The notes: generated by a model not told the origin, from the sequence alone. A DNA stretch of 55,145 nucleotides from Frigoribacterium sp. MEB024 (GCF_000878135.1 NZ_JXQZ01000013.1:1-55145); one strand, 5' to 3'. Positions 8,254 to 16,091 are shown, counted from the first letter of the stretch. Made by a program: numbers and translations.

Positions 8254-8272
8254 GCTTCAGCGCCGCTTCAGC
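8254..8272 (+). promoter_or_regulatory. Two GCTTCAGC direct repeats, 11 bp apart
   Basis: GCTTCAGC at 8254-8261 and again at 8265-8272, one helical turn apart, 55 bases ahead of the response-regulator gene. The same CTTCAG repeats, in three copies, precede the PepSY gene at 10736. Direct repeats of this spacing are the usual binding site of OmpR/PhoB-type regulators, so autoregulation is likely. Confidence 0.6.
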
Positions 8273-8326
8273 GCGTTCCCGCCATGATGGGCACGACGCG
8301 CACCCGGCGCGACCGAGGGAGGCCCC

Positions 8327-9004
8327 GTGCGCGTGCTCGTCGTCGAGGACCAGGCGACCCTGGCCGAGGGGTTGCGGCTCGGGCTCGAGGCCGAGGGCAT
8401 CGCGGTCGACGTCGCGGCGACCGGCACCGACGGGCTCTGGCGCACCCGCGAGGGCACGTACGACGTGGTCGTCCTCGACATCATGTTGCCCGGCATGAGC
8501 GGCTACGCCGTCTGCCGGGCCATGCGCGAGGGCGGCGACTGGACCCCCGTCATCGTGCTCACCGCCAAGGACGGCGAGTGGGACCAGGTCGAGGCCCTCG
8601 ACACCGGCGCGGACGACTACCTCACCAAGCCGTTCTCGTTCGCCGTCCTGCTGGCCCGGTTGCGCGCCCTGGTCCGCCGTGGTGCCCGCGAACGGCCGGT
8701 CGTGCTCGAGGCCGGTGACCTGCGCGTCGACCCGGCCTCCCGCAGCGTCCACCGCGGCGACGTCGCGGTCGAGCTCACCAGCCGCGAGTTCGCGGTGCTC
8801 GAGTTCCTCATGCGCCACGCCGGCAGCGTCGTCACCAAGCGCGAGGTGCTCGACGGCGTGTGGAACGACGACTTCGAGGGCGACCCCAACATCGTCGAGG
8901 TCTACGTGCGCCACCTGCGCAACAAGGTCGACCGCCCGTTCGGGCGCGAGGCCATCGTCACGCTGCGCGGGGCGGGCTACCGTCTGGAGGCGCGGGGTGG
9001 CTGA
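8327..9004 (+). CDS. OmpR/PhoB-family response regulator
   Basis: 225 residues from a GTG at 8327. The receiver domain (1-115) shows the acidic pair VVEDQ, the phosphoacceptor Asp51 in VLDIMLPG, the Thr in LTAKD and the Lys in TKPFSF. The C-terminal winged helix (about 128-222) has ELTSREFAVLEFLMRHAG and RGAGYRLEA. The gene overlaps the histidine-kinase gene by eight bases, so the two are made together. The nearest likely target is the secreted PepSY gene after the kinase, which shares the upstream direct repeats. Confidence 0.93.
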   Translation: MRVLVVEDQATLAEGLRLGLEAEGIAVDVAATGTDGLWRTREGTYDVVVLDIMLPGMSGYAVCRAMREGGDWTPVIVLTAKDGEWDQVEALDTGADDYLTKPFSFAVLLARLRALVRRGARERPVVLEAGDLRVDPASRSVHRGDVAVELTSREFAVLEFLMRHAGSVVTKREVLDGVWNDDFEGDPNIVEVYVRHLRNKVDRPFGREAIVTLRGAGYRLEARGG

Positions 9005-10574
9005 GCGCGCCCCTCGCGTCCCGGTGCCCGGGCCCGGGCCCTCGGCCGGCACCGGGCCGGGTCGCCCCCGACGGGCCTCGCTGCGCTCCCGCATCACCGC
9101 GGCCGCCGTGCTCGCCGTCGCACTGACCCTCGGCGTGTTCACGCTCGTCTTCGCGCTCGTGCAACAGGCCGTGCTCGCCGACGGCCCGCGCCGGTCCGCC
9201 TCGGCCGACGTGGACCGCGCCGTGTCGGCCCTGGCGATCGGTTCGACGCCCGACGTGGCAGTCGCGGGCGAGGCGGAGGGAGCCCTCGTCGTCGTGACCG
9301 ACTCCTCGGGCCGCGTGCTCGCCGCCGGGGGAGAAGACGACCTCGTCGAGTCCGCCTCGTCGCTCGCGGCGGCCGGGTCGGGTGACCGCGTGACGCTCGA
9401 CGGCGACCGGTTCGTCGTCGAACGGGACGACGTCGGGGTCGAGACCACGCCGACGCCGACGCCGAGCGCGGAACCGACGCCGACCGCGTCCTCGCGGTCC
9501 GGCGACGACGACGATGACGACGCCGCGGAAGACGCCGACGACGTCGCCGACGACTCGACCCCGACGCCCGAGGCCACCCCCGAACCCGCCGAGACGGTGA
9601 CGACCGAGTACGGCGTCGTGGCCGCGCGGTCCCTCGACGAGGCGAGCGCCGCCTCCTCGGCCAGCCTCGTGACGCTCGGCGTCGCGATCCCCGTGGCGCT
9701 GCTCGTGCTCGGCGTCACGACCTGGCTCGTGGTCGGCCGCGCACTGCGTCCGGTCGAGTCGATGCGACGCGAGGTCGACACGGTCACGGCGCAGAACCTG
9801 TCGCACAGGCTGCCCGACCCGGGCGGCAGCGACGAGATCGCCCGCCTCGCCCGCACGCTGAACGGCATGCTCGACCGACTCGACTCGTCGGCGACGGCCC
9901 AGCGGCGCTTCGTCGGCGACGCCTCGCACGAGCTCAAGACGCCGCTCGCCACGATCAGACAGCACGCCGAGGTCGCGCTGCTGCACCCCGGCAGCATCGA
10001 CGGTGCGGCCCTGGCCGGCACCGTCCTCGGCGAGGAGGCGCGGCTGACGGCGCTCGTGCAGGGCCTGTTGGTCCTCGCCCGGGCGGACGAGGGCGCCCTC
10101 GGGGTGACGCGTCGCCCGGTCGACCTCGACGATCTCGTGGTCGCCGAGACCGCCCGTCTACGCGGTGTCGCGCGTCGCGATGCTCGGGGGTCGCTCACCG
10201 TCGACGCCACGGCCGTCGGCCCGGCCCGCGTGGACGGCGACGAGGGGCTGCTCGGCCAGGTCGTGCACAACCTCGTGGCGAACGCGGCCCGGCACGCCGA
10301 CACCCGGGTCGCCGTCGCCCTCGACGAGCGCGACGGCCGCGCCGTGCTCACCGTCGACGACGACGGGGCCGGGGTCGCCGAGGCCGACCGAGAGCGGGTC
10401 TTCGAGCGGTTCGTCCGCCTGGACGAGGCCCGCGCCCGCGACTCGGGCGGCAGCGGGTTGGGGCTGGCGATCGTCCGCGAGATCGTCAGGGTGCACGGGG
10501 GCTCGGTCTCGATCACCACGTCGCCGCTCGGGGGTGCCCGTTTCGTGGTCGACCTCCCCGCCGGCCCCGCCTGA
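8997..10574 (+). CDS. Membrane sensor histidine kinase (HAMP-HisKA-HATPase)
   Basis: 525 residues from a GTG at 8997 inside the end of the response-regulator gene. After a Pro/Arg-rich cytosolic start, a first membrane helix lies at about 28-50, an extracytoplasmic region at about 50-215, and a second helix at about 220-243. The end of the sensor region is extremely acidic, with TPTPTPSAEPTPTA and a run of seven consecutive Asp or near-Asp residues. HAMP follows, then HisKA with His311 in DASHELKTPLAT, and HATPase_c with NLVANAARHAD, DDGAGV and GSGLGLAIV. The acidic sensor tail suggests cation or surface-charge sensing; this is inference. It partners the adjacent response regulator. Confidence 0.92.
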   Translation: MAERAPRVPVPGPGPSAGTGPGRPRRASLRSRITAAAVLAVALTLGVFTLVFALVQQAVLADGPRRSASADVDRAVSALAIGSTPDVAVAGEAEGALVVVTDSSGRVLAAGGEDDLVESASSLAAAGSGDRVTLDGDRFVVERDDVGVETTPTPTPSAEPTPTASSRSGDDDDDDAAEDADDVADDSTPTPEATPEPAETVTTEYGVVAARSLDEASAASSASLVTLGVAIPVALLVLGVTTWLVVGRALRPVESMRREVDTVTAQNLSHRLPDPGGSDEIARLARTLNGMLDRLDSSATAQRRFVGDASHELKTPLATIRQHAEVALLHPGSIDGAALAGTVLGEEARLTALVQGLLVLARADEGALGVTRRPVDLDDLVVAETARLRGVARRDARGSLTVDATAVGPARVDGDEGLLGQVVHNLVANAARHADTRVAVALDERDGRAVLTVDDDGAGVAEADRERVFERFVRLDEARARDSGGSGLGLAIVREIVRVHGGSVSITTSPLGGARFVVDLPAGPA

Positions 10575-10628
10575 CCCGAGGGCCACCCGCCCTGCCCCGG
10601 TGAGGCGACCCGCGCCTCCTGAACGGTT

Positions 10629-10656
10629 CTTCAGCGGACTTCAGCACGGCTTCAGT
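10629..10656 (+). promoter_or_regulatory. Three CTTCAG direct repeats ahead of the PepSY gene
   Basis: CTTCAGC at 10629, CTTCAGC at 10639 and CTTCAGT at 10650, spaced 10 and 11 bases. They match the pair upstream of the response-regulator gene and mark the PepSY gene as a probable direct target of that regulator. Confidence 0.6.
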
Positions 10657-10735
10657 GCCCGCTCGCGAGAGTGGGGTCATCAGCTCGAGAGAGCGACAGA
10701 CCGGCCGCCCGGCGGCCCCACGAACGGAGCGAACC

Positions 10736-11386
10736 ATGTTGAAGAACACCCTCACCAAGAAGAAGTCCCTGCTGATCGCCGGCGGCATCGCCGGCGTCCT
10801 CGTGCTGGGCGGCGGCGGAGTGGCTCTCGCCTCGGGCCTCGACGACGGCGTGTCCACCCAGACCCGCGACCGGGCCCAGGAGGCGGCGCTCGCCGAGACC
10901 GGCGGCGGCACCGTGACCGAGGTGGACACCCTCGACGACGGACTCGTCGGTTACGAGGTCGAGGTCGTCCTGCCCGACGGGCGCGAGGCGACGGTGCTGC
11001 TCGACGGCGACCACGCCGTCACCTCGAGCCGCGTCGACGACGACTCGCGCGGGTCCGGCGCCACCCCGACGCCCGCCGGCGACGACCGCGACGACGACGA
11101 CTCGCTCGGGGCGGACGCCACCCCGACGCCCGTCGCGGGTTCGGCGCGCGACGACTCGGTCGACGACTCGACCCGCGACGACGACCTGACCGGCGCCGAC
11201 TACGACCGGGCCGCGGCCGCCGCCCTCGCCGCCGCCGGTGGGGGCACGGTGACCGACGCCGATCGCAGCGACGACGCCGGCGTGGCCTACGAGGTCGACG
11301 TGCGCCTCGACGACGGCACCGAGGTCGACGTCGACCTCGACCAGGCGTTCGGCGTCGTGCGCACCGACGTCGACGCCCGCCGCTGA
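10736..11386 (+). CDS. Secreted or anchored protein with two PepSY-like domains
   Basis: 216 residues from the ATG at 10736 (CGGAGCGAACC upstream). A hydrophobic helix at about 10-32 is a signal anchor or signal peptide. Two similar domains follow: about 40-98 (AQEAALAETGGGTVTEVDTLDDG, then YEVEVVLPDG) and about 150-212 (AAAAALAAAGGGTVTDADRSDD, then YEVDVRLDDG). Each has the PepSY pattern of a small helix followed by two strands. The linker is Asp-rich with two ATPTP motifs, echoing the acidic region of the neighbouring kinase. PepSY domains are thought to inhibit peptidases or bind cations; the role here is unknown. It is probably the output of the adjacent two-component system. Confidence 0.82.
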   Translation: MLKNTLTKKKSLLIAGGIAGVLVLGGGGVALASGLDDGVSTQTRDRAQEAALAETGGGTVTEVDTLDDGLVGYEVEVVLPDGREATVLLDGDHAVTSSRVDDDSRGSGATPTPAGDDRDDDDSLGADATPTPVAGSARDDSVDDSTRDDDLTGADYDRAAAAALAAAGGGTVTDADRSDDAGVAYEVDVRLDDGTEVDVDLDQAFGVVRTDVDARR

Positions 11387-11430
11387 CGGGGGCAGGGCCG
11401 CAGCCGGGCCGGTGATGGGAGACTGGTCGC

Positions 11431-12306
11431 GTGCCCACCTTCTCCGCCGCCCGAGGCGACTACGAGTTCACCGACGCCCACGGCGTGACCGTGCACTACT
11501 ACGTCTGGAAGGCCGCGACGCCCAAGGCCGTGGTGCAGATCGCGCACGGCCTCGGCGAGTACGCGCTGCGCTACGACGACCTCGCGCAGGACCTCGTGCG
11601 GGCCGGCTACACGGTCTACGCGAACGACCACCTCGGCCACGGCGAGACCGGCCTCGGCCAGTGGGACGGCGACCACACGAAGCTCGGCCGGCTCGGCCCG
11701 GCCGGGCTGCGCGGGGCGATGGAGGCGGTGGTCCGGTTGACGGGCATCGCGCGTTCCGAGAACCCCGGCTCGCCGCTCGTGCTGCTCGGGCACTCGTGGG
11801 GCTCGTTGATGGCCCAGAAGCTCGTCGACGAGGGCTCCGACCGGTTCGACGCCGTCGTGCTGAGCGGCACGGCCTACCGGATGCCCGGCAGCATGAACGC
11901 GGGCGACCTGAACGCCCGGCACGCCCACCTCGGCGACACCGGCTACGAGTGGCTCAGCCGCGACCAGGCCGTGGTCGACGCCATGGCGGCCGACCCCCTG
12001 TCGGTGCAGGCGACGGCCCGTCAGCTGTTCGGCACGGCCGACACGCTGCGGCTGATGGGTCGCCCGTCGACCCGGCTGGCGAGCGACCTGCCCGTGCTCG
12101 TGCTCGTCGGCGACGACGACCCGCTCGGCGGCGAGGCCAGCGCCCGCAAGCTCGCCGACGCGTACGTCAACCGCAGCCGGCTCAGCGACGTCGAGCTCGT
12201 GGTCTACCAGGGCGCGCGGCACGAGGTGTTCCGCGAGACCAACCGCGACGAGGTCGTGGCCGACCTGGTGCGTTGGCTCGACGACCGCGTGGGGCACCAG
12301 GCATAG
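11431..12306 (+). CDS. Alpha/beta-hydrolase, monoacylglycerol-lipase-like
   Basis: 291 residues from a GTG at 11431. The fold is clear: HGLGEYALRY (oxyanion region, about 35-45), DHLGHGETG, the nucleophile elbow GHSWGS (about 126-131), the catalytic Asp in VGDDDPLGG and the catalytic His in GARHEVFRE near residue 265. This order is typical of the Hydrolase_4 (lysophospholipase/monoglyceride lipase) family, which cleaves esters of small lipids. No signal peptide is seen, so it is cytosolic. The lipoate-ligase gene starts nine bases after it and may share its transcript, although that gene also has its own -10 box. Confidence 0.88.
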   Translation: MPTFSAARGDYEFTDAHGVTVHYYVWKAATPKAVVQIAHGLGEYALRYDDLAQDLVRAGYTVYANDHLGHGETGLGQWDGDHTKLGRLGPAGLRGAMEAVVRLTGIARSENPGSPLVLLGHSWGSLMAQKLVDEGSDRFDAVVLSGTAYRMPGSMNAGDLNARHAHLGDTGYEWLSRDQAVVDAMAADPLSVQATARQLFGTADTLRLMGRPSTRLASDLPVLVLVGDDDPLGGEASARKLADAYVNRSRLSDVELVVYQGARHEVFRETNRDEVVADLVRWLDDRVGHQA

Positions 12307-12309
12307 GCT
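12304..12309 (+). promoter_or_regulatory. -10 box, leaderless layout
   Basis: TAGGCT overlaps the stop codon of the hydrolase gene and ends six bases before the ATG at 12316 of the lipoate-ligase gene, which has no ribosome-binding site. Confidence 0.45.
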
Positions 12310-12315
12310 GCGACC

Positions 12316-13365
12316 ATGCACGGTGAGTACAAGGTCCCAGGCGGAAAGCTCGTGGTCGTCGACCTCGACGTCAGAGAGGGGCGCATCGCCGGGTTCCGTC
12401 TCGCCGGTGACTTCTTCCTCGAGCCCGACACGGCGCTCGACGCCGTCGACCGGGCGGTGAACGGCCTGCCGGTCGAGTCCGACGCGGCGACGATCGCGGC
12501 GACGATCAAGCAGGGGCTGCCGGATGACGCGGTGCTGCTCGGCTTCTCGCCCGAGGCGATCGCCGTGGCGATCCGCCGCAGCCTCTCGAAGGCGACCGAC
12601 TGGCGCGACTACGACTGGCAGATCATCCACGACGCCCCGGTGTCGCCCAACGTGCACCTCGCCCTCGACCAGGTGCTCACCGAAGAGGTCGGAGCGGGCC
12701 GCCGCGGGCCCACCCTCCGTTTCTGGGAGTGGGACCAGCCCGCCGTGGTCATCGGCAGCTTCCAGTCGTTGAAGAACGAGGTCGACCTCGACGCCGCCTC
12801 GACCCACGGCTTCGAGGTGGTGCGCCGCATCAGCGGCGGCGGCGCGATGTTCATGGACGCCCAGTCGATCGTGACCTACTCGCTCTACGCCCCGGGCGAG
12901 CTCGTGCAGGGCATGAGCTTCGCCGACTCGTACGCGTACCTCGACGAATGGGTGATCACGGCGCTCAAGTCGCTCGGCATCGACGCCTTCTACCAGCCGC
13001 TCAACGACATCACGAGCGCCAAGGGCAAGATCGGCGGGGCCGCTCAGAAGCGCCTGGGCAACGGAGCCCTGCTGCACCACGCCACGATGTCGTACGACAT
13101 GGACGGCGACAAGATGGTGCAGGTCCTGCGCATCGGCCGCGAGAAGATGAGCGACAAGGGCACGACCAGCGCCGCCAAGCGCGTCGACCCGCTGCGCAGC
13201 CAGACCGGACTGCCCCGCGCCGAGATCATCGAGCGCCTCAAGCAGACCTTCACCGGGCTCTACGGCGCGACCGAGGGCCACGTCACCGAGGCCGAACTCG
13301 AGAAGGCCGAGCAACTCGTCACCTCGAAGTTCGCGACGCCCGAGTGGCTGGCGCGCGTGCCCTGA
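12316..13365 (+). CDS. Lipoate-protein ligase with permuted accessory domain
   Basis: 349 residues. The first about 95 residues (GEYKVPGGKLVVVDLDV, then LAGDFFLEPD) match the small accessory domain that lies at the C-terminus of E. coli LplA. The catalytic BPL/LplA domain follows, with FWEWDQPAVVIG, the RRISGGGAMF loop that binds lipoyl-AMP, and the conserved Lys in AKGKIGGAAQKR. The order of the two domains is thus reversed, an arrangement known in some actinobacteria and similar to the split LplA/LplB of archaea. The enzyme would attach scavenged lipoate to the E2 and GcvH proteins in the cytosol. Confidence 0.88.
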   Translation: MHGEYKVPGGKLVVVDLDVREGRIAGFRLAGDFFLEPDTALDAVDRAVNGLPVESDAATIAATIKQGLPDDAVLLGFSPEAIAVAIRRSLSKATDWRDYDWQIIHDAPVSPNVHLALDQVLTEEVGAGRRGPTLRFWEWDQPAVVIGSFQSLKNEVDLDAASTHGFEVVRRISGGGAMFMDAQSIVTYSLYAPGELVQGMSFADSYAYLDEWVITALKSLGIDAFYQPLNDITSAKGKIGGAAQKRLGNGALLHHATMSYDMDGDKMVQVLRIGREKMSDKGTTSAAKRVDPLRSQTGLPRAEIIERLKQTFTGLYGATEGHVTEAELEKAEQLVTSKFATPEWLARVP

Positions 13366-13435
13366 GCACGCGAGGGGCGCCGTCGAGGCGACCCGCGCCT
13401 CCTGCCGGGGGTCCGCCTCGGCGGCCGGGCCGCGG

Positions 13436-13720
13436 TCAGCGGTCGAGCAGCTCGCGGTAGTCGACGTGATCGTCGACGAAGTCGACCACGAACGGGCAGA
13501 GCGGCACGACGCGCAGGTCGGTGTTCGCGCGCACGTCGTCGAGGGCACCCTGGACGAGCTGGGCGCCGAGGCCACCGGAACGGCGGCTGGGCTCGATCTC
13601 GGTGTGGGTGAAGCGAATCTCGTGGCCGACGACGTCGTAGGCCGCGAAGCCGATCGTCTCGCCGTCCTCGACGAGGGCGTACTGGTTCTGCGTGGGGCGG
13701 TTCTCTACCTCGGTGGTCAT
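13436..13720 (-). CDS. Small GNAT N-acetyltransferase (YjdJ/COG2388 type)
   Basis: 94 residues, the usual size of this minimal GNAT group. The core reads GETIGFAAYDVVG, then IRFTHTEIEPSRRSGGLGAQLVQGAL, which contains the acetyl-CoA-binding turn (RRSGGLG), and CPFVVDFVDDHVDY near the end. These proteins bind acetyl-CoA and acetylate an unknown amine. The minus-strand start at 13720 is preceded by TAGCGT six bases away, again a leaderless layout. It converges with the lipoate-ligase gene and diverges from the methyltransferase gene. Confidence 0.88.
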   Translation of the reverse strand: MTTEVENRPTQNQYALVEDGETIGFAAYDVVGHEIRFTHTEIEPSRRSGGLGAQLVQGALDDVRANTDLRVVPLCPFVVDFVDDHVDYRELLDR

Positions 13721-13726
13721 CCCGAC

Positions 13727-13732
13727 ACGCTA
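13727..13732 (-). promoter_or_regulatory. -10 box, leaderless layout
   Basis: On the minus strand TAGCGT ends six bases before the ATG at 13720. Confidence 0.4.
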
Positions 13733-13791
13733 CGCGCCCCCGGCCGGGAGTCGGGCACGTGTCGGTGCCCGGCAGGCAGCAGAATGGTCGG

Positions 13792-14652
13792 ATGCCCCTC
13801 GACTGGACCACCGCCTCCCCGAGCCTCGTGGTCCAGGGCGACAACCTCGACGTCACGGTGCACCTGCCCGACGGTGCTTTCACGATCGTCTACCTCGACC
13901 CTCCCTTCAACACGGGGCGCCAGCAGCGGCGCCGGTCCACGACGTCGGTGCGCAGCGCCGAGGACTCGATCACCTCGGTGACGGGCTTCAAGGGCGTGCA
14001 GTACGAGCGCATCCGCGGCGATCTGATGGGGTACGACGACCGCTTCGAGGACTACTGGTCGTTCCTCGAGCCGCGCCTGGCCGAGGCCTGGCGGCTGCTC
14101 GCGCCCGACGGCACGCTCTACCTGCACCTCGACTACCGCGAGGCGCACTACGCGAAGGTGCTGCTCGACGCCCTGTTCGGGCGCGACTGCTTCTTGAACG
14201 AGATCATCTGGGCCTACGACTACGGCGCGAAGAGCCGCAACCGGTGGCCGACCAAGCACGACACGATCCTGGTCTACGTGAAAGACCCCAAGAGGTACCA
14301 CTTCGACTCGACGAGCGTCGACCGCGAGCCGTACATGGCTCCCGGGCTCGTCACGCCCGAGAAGGTCGCCCGGGGCAAACTGCCGACCGACGTGTGGTGG
14401 CACACCATCGTGTCGCCGACGGGTCGTGAGAAGACCGGTTACCCGACGCAGAAGCCCGAGGGCGTGCTGCGCCGCATCGTGCAGGCCTCGAGCCGCGAGG
14501 GCGACTGGGTGCTCGACTTCTTCGCCGGCAGCGGCACCACCGGAGCGGTCGCGGATGCCCTCGGTCGTCGTTACCTGCTCGTCGACAGCAACGAGGAGGC
14601 GGTGGCCGTCATGCGCAGACGGCTCCCGTCGGCGCAGGTCGAGACGGTCTGA
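13792..14652 (+). CDS. Solitary DNA methyltransferase, beta class (N4/N6)
   Basis: 286 residues. The catalytic motif IV DPPF is at about residue 40 (IVYLDPPFNTG) and the S-adenosylmethionine motif FAGSGTTG is near residue 245, the order that defines beta-class amino-methyltransferases such as CcrM. TQKPEGVLRRIVQAS before FAGSGTT is also typical. No restriction endonuclease or specificity gene is adjacent, so it is an orphan modification enzyme that may act in regulation or DNA replication rather than defence. The methylated site cannot be read from the sequence. CAGAAT, a -10-like box, ends six bases before the ATG. Confidence 0.9.
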   Translation: MPLDWTTASPSLVVQGDNLDVTVHLPDGAFTIVYLDPPFNTGRQQRRRSTTSVRSAEDSITSVTGFKGVQYERIRGDLMGYDDRFEDYWSFLEPRLAEAWRLLAPDGTLYLHLDYREAHYAKVLLDALFGRDCFLNEIIWAYDYGAKSRNRWPTKHDTILVYVKDPKRYHFDSTSVDREPYMAPGLVTPEKVARGKLPTDVWWHTIVSPTGREKTGYPTQKPEGVLRRIVQASSREGDWVLDFFAGSGTTGAVADALGRRYLLVDSNEEAVAVMRRRLPSAQVETV

Positions 14653-14770
14653 CGGCGTGCAAGTCGGCGGCCGAGACGGCCGTCGTCACCGACCCGCGGA
14701 CGAACGACACCAGTTGCTCGTGGGTGAGACCCTGCATCTGCTGGGCGGAGAAGCCCGACGGGCTCGTCAT
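14609..14770 (-). CDS. Small unknown protein, overlaps its upstream neighbour by ATGA
   Basis: 53 residues, not recognised. The start ATG at 14770 overlaps the stop of the 57-residue gene upstream (ATGA). The sequence starts MTSPSGFSAQQMQGLTHEQ and continues with LVSFVRGSVTTAVSAADLH, which could form one amphipathic helix. The last about 14 codons overlap the end of the methyltransferase gene on the other strand, which makes the call tentative. Confidence 0.35.
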   Translation of the reverse strand: MTSPSGFSAQQMQGLTHEQLVSFVRGSVTTAVSAADLHAVRPSRPAPTGAVCA

Positions 14771-14940
14771 CGCATGACGCCGAGCGCGAGGAGCAGGGCG
14801 GCGACGAGACTGACGCTCGCGCCGGTGGCAGCCGTCGCGATGACGGCCAGCGTTCGTCGGCGGGCGGTGTCGCGCACCTCGGAGAAGGCGCTGCGGGTGG
14901 AGGTGGTGCGGTCGCTGCGAGCGACGTCGATCGTGGTCAT
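14767..14940 (-). CDS. Small single-pass membrane protein
   Basis: 57 residues from the ATG at 14940, with GGAGACG about 10 bases upstream. Residues 30-55 form one hydrophobic segment (LAVIATAATGASVSLVAALL). The hydrophilic N-terminus is Arg/Ser/Thr-rich, so the predicted orientation is N-inside. Not recognised as a family. It overlaps the next small gene by ATGA and lies downstream of the MarR gene at 15091-15693 on the same strand. Confidence 0.45.
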   Translation of the reverse strand: MTTIDVARSDRTTSTRSAFSEVRDTARRRTLAVIATAATGASVSLVAALLLALGVMR

Positions 14941-15090
14941 GTTCGGCTCGTCTCCGGCACCCCTGCGATGCCTGGCGGAACGGTGGGACTTCGGACGGTC
15001 ACGACACCGCCGTGAATCGGCGTCGTGCGGTCAGACTGTCACGTCGATGGTTAGTCGATCTAGTCAGTTCACCAGTTGTTCGCTCAACGG

Positions 15091-15693
15091 CTAGGACGAA
15101 CGGTGGCCCGTGCCCGTGCCCGTGCCCGTGCCCGTGGCCTTGCCCGTGCCCGTGTCCGCGCGGTCGACCGGATCGCCGTCGACGTGGTGGTCGTCGATCT
15201 CGATCGCGGCCGTCATGCGCTGCAGGAAGCCCACGACCACGGCCGCCTGGTCGGCGTCGAGCGACTCGGCCGTCGAGATCATGCGGGCGTGCATCGCCGC
15301 CATGGTGTCGCGCACCTCGGTGTTCGACTCGCCCGTGGCGGTCAGCAGGACCCCGCGCTTGTCGGACGGGTGAGGGTGCCGCAGCATGTGCCCGCTCGCG
15401 ACGAGACGGTTGATCAACACCGACGTCGAGGCCGAGGTGATCTTCAGCTGGGCGGCCAGTTCTTTCGCGCTGACGGGGTCGCCGAGCCGCTGGGCCCGGA
15501 GTAGGAACCGCAGGGCGGCGAGGTCGGTGTCGTTCATCTTCATCGACTTGCGGGTGCGGGCCCGCATCGCGACCTCGGCGGCGCGGTAGGCGCGAAGGGT
15601 GTTCAGCACCGTGACGCCGCGCTCTTCGGTGCTGCTGCTGTACCAATAGCCGGACGCGTCGAAGGGCGCGGCAGTGGCGTGCTGATCGGGCAT
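15091..15693 (-). CDS. MarR-family regulator with repetitive Thr-Gly tail
   Basis: 200 residues from the ATG at 15693. The MarR winged helix shows DPVSAKELAAQLKITSASTS (about 77-96) and the wing HPHPSDKRGVLLTATG (about 108-123). The C-terminus is unusual: a tail of alternating Thr-Gly encoded by a GCCCGT-type hexanucleotide repeat, ending HRSS. A perfect CTAGAC/GTCTAG palindrome sits just upstream of the start, so the gene is probably autoregulated. The DHA2 exporter at 16092-17921 lies upstream on the same strand but is separated by a terminator, so a link is only possible. Confidence 0.85.
   Translation of the reverse strand: MPDQHATAAPFDASGYWYSSSTEERGVTVLNTLRAYRAAEVAMRARTRKSMKMNDTDLAALRFLLRAQRLGDPVSAKELAAQLKITSASTSVLINRLVASGHMLRHPHPSDKRGVLLTATGESNTEVRDTMAAMHARMISTAESLDADQAAVVVGFLQRMTAAIEIDDHHVDGDPVDRADTGTGKATGTGTGTGTGHRSS
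15106..15154. repeat. Hexanucleotide (GCCCGT) repeat tract
   Basis: Five exact six-base units, an interruption (GGCCTT) and further units. Read on the minus strand the tract encodes the Thr-Gly tail of the MarR protein. Each unit is two codons, so changes in copy number alter tail length without a frameshift. Confidence 0.8.
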
Positions 15694-15701
15694 GAGGTGG
15701 A

Positions 15702-15729
15702 GTCTAGCCCACGTTGCTAGACCGTCTAG
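15702..15729. promoter_or_regulatory. Candidate MarR autoregulatory operator
   Basis: CTAGAC-C-GTCTAG (15717-15729) is a perfect 13-bp palindrome, with an extra half-site GTCTAG at 15702-15707 between it and the MarR start (15693). Confidence 0.6.
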
Positions 15730-15896
15730 AGAAAAGACGATGCTGATCAGGATTTTTCTCGTTGTCAACCCCTGTGCAGCGGCTCACGGCCGTCCTAGGC
15801 TCGACACGTCCGCCTCGCGTGGGCAGAGACGTCCCCCGAGTCGACCAGAGCTTCACGCAGGGGATCGACCCGGTGGGGCGTCCCGGGACGGAGAAA

Positions 15897-15923
15897 GGCC
15901 GCACACCCCGTGGGTGTGCGGCC
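15897..15923 (-). terminator. Strong intrinsic terminator downstream of the DHA2 exporter gene
   Basis: A 12-bp GC-rich stem (GGCCGCACACCC with GGGTGTGCGGCC) and a three-base loop. On the minus strand it is followed by TTTCTCC, which suits termination of transcripts coming from the exporter gene at 16092. The rest of the 15,694-16,091 gap shows only an isolated TAGGCT near 15,796 and no convincing gene. Confidence 0.75.
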
Positions 15924-16091
15924 TTCGGTCGTCTCGCCTCCCGCGTGAGCTTCACGGGCAGGGAACGCCGGACGCGGGACGAACCGTTCGGCACCGAAGT
16001 GCCGTCCAGGGAACGCTACCCGAGACCTGCCGTGTCGCGACACCAGCTCGGGCGCATCCGAGGCCGGGCGGTCTCCCCGAGGGGCGCGCGA

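Noticed and set aside
15796-15801. Leaderless promoter TAGGCT in the gap before the DHA2 gene
   Set aside because: No start codon lies 5-8 bases downstream on that strand and no suitable -35 is at the right spacing.
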